A DNA stretch of 21,875 nt, from the NCBI GenBank assembly GCA_023432465.1, contig JAEYUO010000051.1, forward strand, positions 1 through 21,875, given 5' to 3'. The position numbers and the translations under genes were made by a program. Below, piece by piece: positions 19,712 through 21,875 of this stretch; position 1 is the first letter of the stretch; every line of letters begins with the position of its first letter. This DNA is from Planctomycetota bacterium. Lineage in GTDB: Bacteria; Planctomycetota; Phycisphaerae; Phycisphaerales; UBA1924. The notes under the pieces were generated by a model. It did no database searches and was not told where the DNA came from. It worked only from the letters and a program-made list of their open reading frames with translations.

Positions 19712-21118
19712 GTGCATCACCATGCAAAAGTCCATGCTCCTCCGCTCGGCGATGCCGCGAGGCATCTCGCGGTGCGGACGCTGGCACGTCAGGCGCGGCT
19801 GTTCCCGGAACTCGACTTCCACGCGATGGAGGAGGCGCGGGAGCGTGCCGCAACCAAGGATGTGCTGAGCCCGCTTGATCTTGCGCTCGCCCACGCGATC
19901 CACGATCACGCCGTGAGGCGATGGCTGACGCTCCGGTTTCTGCTGCAGGCGTGTCTGACCCAGCCCTTTGACGAGCTTGAGGCGCGTGTCAAGGGCGTGC
20001 TGCTGGCCGGGGCAGCGCAGATCGTGCTTCTGGATCGGGTGCCGGCGCACGGGGCGATCAACCATGCGGTGGAATGGGCCAAGCTGGTGGTCCGGCCCGG
20101 CGCGGGCGCGCTGGTGAACGCGGTGCTGCGGAAGCTCGTGCTGCTCGCGCCGGAAGAAGATCGGTACTTCCCGGGAACGCCCGGCGAGACGCACACGCTG
20201 CCGGCGGACCGGTTGCCGATGTCCGACGGCTCGTGGCGACGGCTCGCGGGGGATGTGCTGCCGGAGGATCCGGGCGACCGGCTGAGCATCGCGACGAGCA
20301 TCCCGCGGTGGCTGCTGGACCGCTGGGCCGACCGCGAGGGCGATCGTGTTGCCCGCGCCCTGGCGCTCCACGGGCTCATCGAGCCGCCGGTGATCCTGAA
20401 CGTGGCGCACAGGGCAACGATCGTCCCGAACTCGGTGCCCCACGATCGGCCGGGGCGTGCCGTGTTCACCGGCAACTACACGATGCTGCACGAGCAGCTC
20501 GCCTCGCGCCACGACATTTGGGCGCAGGATGATTCGTCCGCCGGCGCGATCGAGAGCCTTGCCGGACTGAAGCCGAGGGTGATCCTGGACCTGTGTGCCG
20601 GGCGCGGCACAAAGACACGGCAACTCGCTCAGCTCTTCCCCGATGCGCAGATCGGCGCGACCGATACCGATGACCGCCGACTGGAGGCGCTGCGCAAGAC
20701 CTTTGCAGGGCACGGGCGGGTGACCGTTGCCGGGATGCGTGCGACGACGCGCGGGCATGTCGGCAAGGCGGATCTCATCGTGCTCGATGTCCCGTGTTCC
20801 AACACGGGAGTGCTTGCGCGCCGACCCGAGGCGCGGTATCGCGCGGATGCGGCACACCTTGACTCGCTGCTCGATATCCAGCGTCAGATCATCGCCGATT
20901 CGCTCACGTTGCTCGCCCCGGGAGGGCGGATCCTGTACGCGACATGCTCGCTGGAGCCCGAGGAGAACCAGCAGCAGGCAAAGTGGGCGGAGAAGTGGCA
21001 CAAGTTCGTGCCCAGCCGGGAACGAAAAGTCCGGCCCAGCGGGGCACCGGGAAGTCCCGCAACTGCCTATACCGACGGGGCTTACTCTGTTCTTCTGGAA
21101 CCGGGGCAAAGCCGGTGA
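19712..21118 (+). CDS. rsmB: 16S rRNA m5C methyltransferase, RsmB/Sun family
   Basis: A 468-residue RNA methyltransferase. The N-terminal NusB-like domain (about residues 8-155) includes DRVPAHGAINHAVEWAK, typical of RsmB. The SAM-binding NOP2/Sun domain has motif I at VILDLCAGRGTKT (290-302), the motif IV cysteine in DVPCSNTGVLARRPE (Cys362) and the catalytic motif VI cysteine in ATCSLEPEEN (Cys412). Both cysteines needed for C5-cytosine methylation and enzyme release are present. The E. coli enzyme modifies C967 of 16S rRNA; that exact site here is inference. Between the two domains (about 155-215) is a longer linker than usual (YFPGTPGETHTLPADRLP). GTG 19712 follows TATCCT by 6 nt and gives a short His-rich start (VHHHAKVHAPP); earlier in-frame codons lie in the divergent promoter. 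Confidence 0.9.
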   Translation: MHHHAKVHAPPLGDAARHLAVRTLARQARLFPELDFHAMEEARERAATKDVLSPLDLALAHAIHDHAVRRWLTLRFLLQACLTQPFDELEARVKGVLLAGAAQIVLLDRVPAHGAINHAVEWAKLVVRPGAGALVNAVLRKLVLLAPEEDRYFPGTPGETHTLPADRLPMSDGSWRRLAGDVLPEDPGDRLSIATSIPRWLLDRWADREGDRVARALALHGLIEPPVILNVAHRATIVPNSVPHDRPGRAVFTGNYTMLHEQLASRHDIWAQDDSSAGAIESLAGLKPRVILDLCAGRGTKTRQLAQLFPDAQIGATDTDDRRLEALRKTFAGHGRVTVAGMRATTRGHVGKADLIVLDVPCSNTGVLARRPEARYRADAAHLDSLLDIQRQIIADSLTLLAPGGRILYATCSLEPEENQQQAKWAEKWHKFVPSRERKVRPSGAPGSPATAYTDGAYSVLLEPGQSR

Positions 21119-21161
21119 CATGTCAGGCGGCCCAGGCTGTTCCGCACCAACGCGACGTGGG

Positions 21162-21167
21162 TACACT
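21162..21167 (+). promoter_or_regulatory. Possible -10 box (TACACT) of the PtsN-like gene
   Basis: TACACT in the 95-bp gap would start transcription near 21174, leaving a leader of about 40 nt. There is no convincing -35 element. Confidence 0.35.
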
Positions 21168-21213
21168 CACACCCAACCCGGACCGCACCCCTCGTAGAGA
21201 GCCGAATCCGAGT

Positions 21214-21669
21214 ATGAAACTACTCGACATCATCTCCCTTGAAAGCATCAAGGCCCCGCTGGCGTCTGCGGATAAGCAGGGCGTTATCGGCGAACTGGTG
21301 GACCTGCTGGCCGCAACCGGCCGCGTGAAGGACGCCAAGGGACTCAAGGAAGCAGTCTGGGCGCGCGAGCAAACGCGTACAACCGGCATCGGGCAAGGCC
21401 TGGCGATTCCGCACGGCAAGAGCGCGGGCGTCGAGAACATCGCCGTGGCGATCGGCAAGCCCGCCGCGCCGATGGATTTCCAGGCGATCGACTCCAAGCC
21501 CGTCCGGCTGATCATCCTGCTCGCAAGCCCGCCCGACAAGACCAGCGACCACATCCAGGCTCTGGCGCACATCTCGCGGCTGATGACGATGGAGCAGTTC
21601 CGCGAGCAGATCTATTCCGCCGGTTCGGCGGCGGAGATCTTCGAGCTGCTTCGATCTCAGGACCGCTGA
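21214..21669 (+). CDS. PTS EIIA domain protein, PtsN (EIIA-Ntr)/fructose type
   Basis: A 151-residue single-domain EIIA of the mannitol/fructose/Ntr class. It would be phosphorylated by HPr or NPr at His67, within GIGQGLAIPHGKS. It matches the class from the N-terminal LLDIISLESIKAPL through EAVWAREQTRTTGIG, PVRLIILLASPP and HIQALAHISRLM. There is no EIIB or EIIC domain and no sugar-transport gene nearby, which favours a regulatory PtsN-like role over uptake. The usual rpoN/hpf neighbours are also absent. ATG 21214 fits the conserved start. Only a weak GAGAG lies about 13 nt upstream, so initiation is probably inefficient or the spacing unusual. It could be monocistronic, since a separate promoter-like box precedes the next gene. 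Confidence 0.88.
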   Translation: MKLLDIISLESIKAPLASADKQGVIGELVDLLAATGRVKDAKGLKEAVWAREQTRTTGIGQGLAIPHGKSAGVENIAVAIGKPAAPMDFQAIDSKPVRLIILLASPPDKTSDHIQALAHISRLMTMEQFREQIYSAGSAAEIFELLRSQDR

Positions 21670-21786
21670 TCCGCGCGGATGGGTCGGGGCACGCGATCGA
21701 CCATCGCCTCCTCAAAAGGGTTACCGGCCCATGTGTGGCCATGGCGGCGGTGCCGCGGAATCCGGCGGAGCCCTCCGTTCAGCCCA

Positions 21787-21792
21787 TATACT
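21787..21792 (+). promoter_or_regulatory. Possible -10 box (TATACT) of the last gene
   Basis: TATACT, then 6 nt (GCGGCC), then ATG 21799. The geometry is the same as at 9800, 12065 and 19700. Confidence 0.5.
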
Positions 21793-21798
21793 GCGGCC

Positions 21799-21875
21799 AT
21801 GCCGAACTCCGCGGCCGCGGCCGCCTCGATCATCCCCATCGCACCCGTTTCCGTGACACCACCCCCCCCCGCCAC
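21799..21875 (+). CDS. 5' end of an unidentified gene, cut by the window edge
   Basis: ATG 21799 opens a frame with no stop to the end of the window (25 complete codons). The product starts MPNSAAAAASIIPIAPVSVT and then becomes Pro-rich. The only support is its position 6 nt after a good TATACT box, as for several well-identified genes here, and the open frame. The N-terminus is low in complexity and gives no family clue. An overlapping minus-strand frame also exists but has no start or promoter signal in the window. Confidence 0.45.
   Translation, partial: MPNSAAAAASIIPIAPVSVTPPPPA

Noticed and set aside
21116..21125. TGACATGTCA palindrome overlapping the rsmB stop
   Set aside because: Only 10 bp, no loop or T-run, and nothing similar elsewhere; probably chance.

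Overview
The window is GC-rich, densely coded chromosomal DNA from a Gram-negative bacterium. It most likely comes from a planctomycete of the Phycisphaerae type. The evidence is a type II pseudopilin-like protein with a C-terminal H-x(10)-DG motif, a secreted lamin-tail protein ending in a Cys-flanked dockerin-like segment, a small membrane protein with a C-terminal CPSCGYSL...CPECG zinc ribbon, lipid A genes (lpxA, lpxB, a stand-alone LAB_N gene), and degenerate intergenic repeats of the GATGAACGCGG type. The taxonomic call is inference from protein character, not from a marker-gene search. I see no transposase, integrase, phage gene or CRISPR array.

Layout. 1-993: 3' part of an endonuclease/exonuclease/phosphatase (EEP) hydrolase. 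1194-2634: a small membrane-anchored protein and a pseudopilin. 2635-3031: a long leader holding a -10-like box and a tiny ORF. 3032-5290: secreted protein with two lamin-tail domains, closed by a strong terminator. 5437-6870: M20 dipeptidase. 6871-7028: a decayed dispersed repeat. 7029-7660 (minus): zinc-ribbon membrane protein and tRNA-Arg(ACG). 7887-8228: rpsT and its terminator. 8291-9142: CPBP membrane protease. 9335-9733 (minus): [2Fe-2S] ferredoxin. 9812-11307: a DPM/ArnC-like glycosyltransferase coupled to a LAB_N membrane protein. 11341-12000 (minus): a receiver-XRE regulator. 12077-13312: lpxB. 13305-17078 (minus): a cluster of metallo-beta-lactamase protein, two methyltransferase-like proteins and a glycosyltransferase, with genes overlapping or nearly abutting. 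17154-18002 (minus): lpxA. 18060-19643 (minus): histidine kinase. 19712-21118: RsmB-type rRNA methyltransferase. 21214-21669: PtsN-like EIIA protein. 21799-21875: 5' end of a further gene.

How the genes fit together. The middle of the window (9812-18002) is dominated by envelope functions: lipid A acylation (LpxA), disaccharide formation (LpxB), a lipid-A-associated membrane domain (LAB_N), two glycosyltransferases and two methyltransferase-like proteins. The ends carry secretion-related proteins on the left, and translation and regulation genes (S20, tRNA, RsmB, PtsN, histidine kinase) elsewhere.

The most interesting signal is not a gene. Many operon-leading genes have a TANNNT box 5-8 nt before the start codon and no Shine-Dalgarno sequence. 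This is what leaderless transcripts look like. Genes inside operons, or with a leader, have normal AAGGAG/GGAGG sites instead. I found no convincing unknown defence or mobile system.
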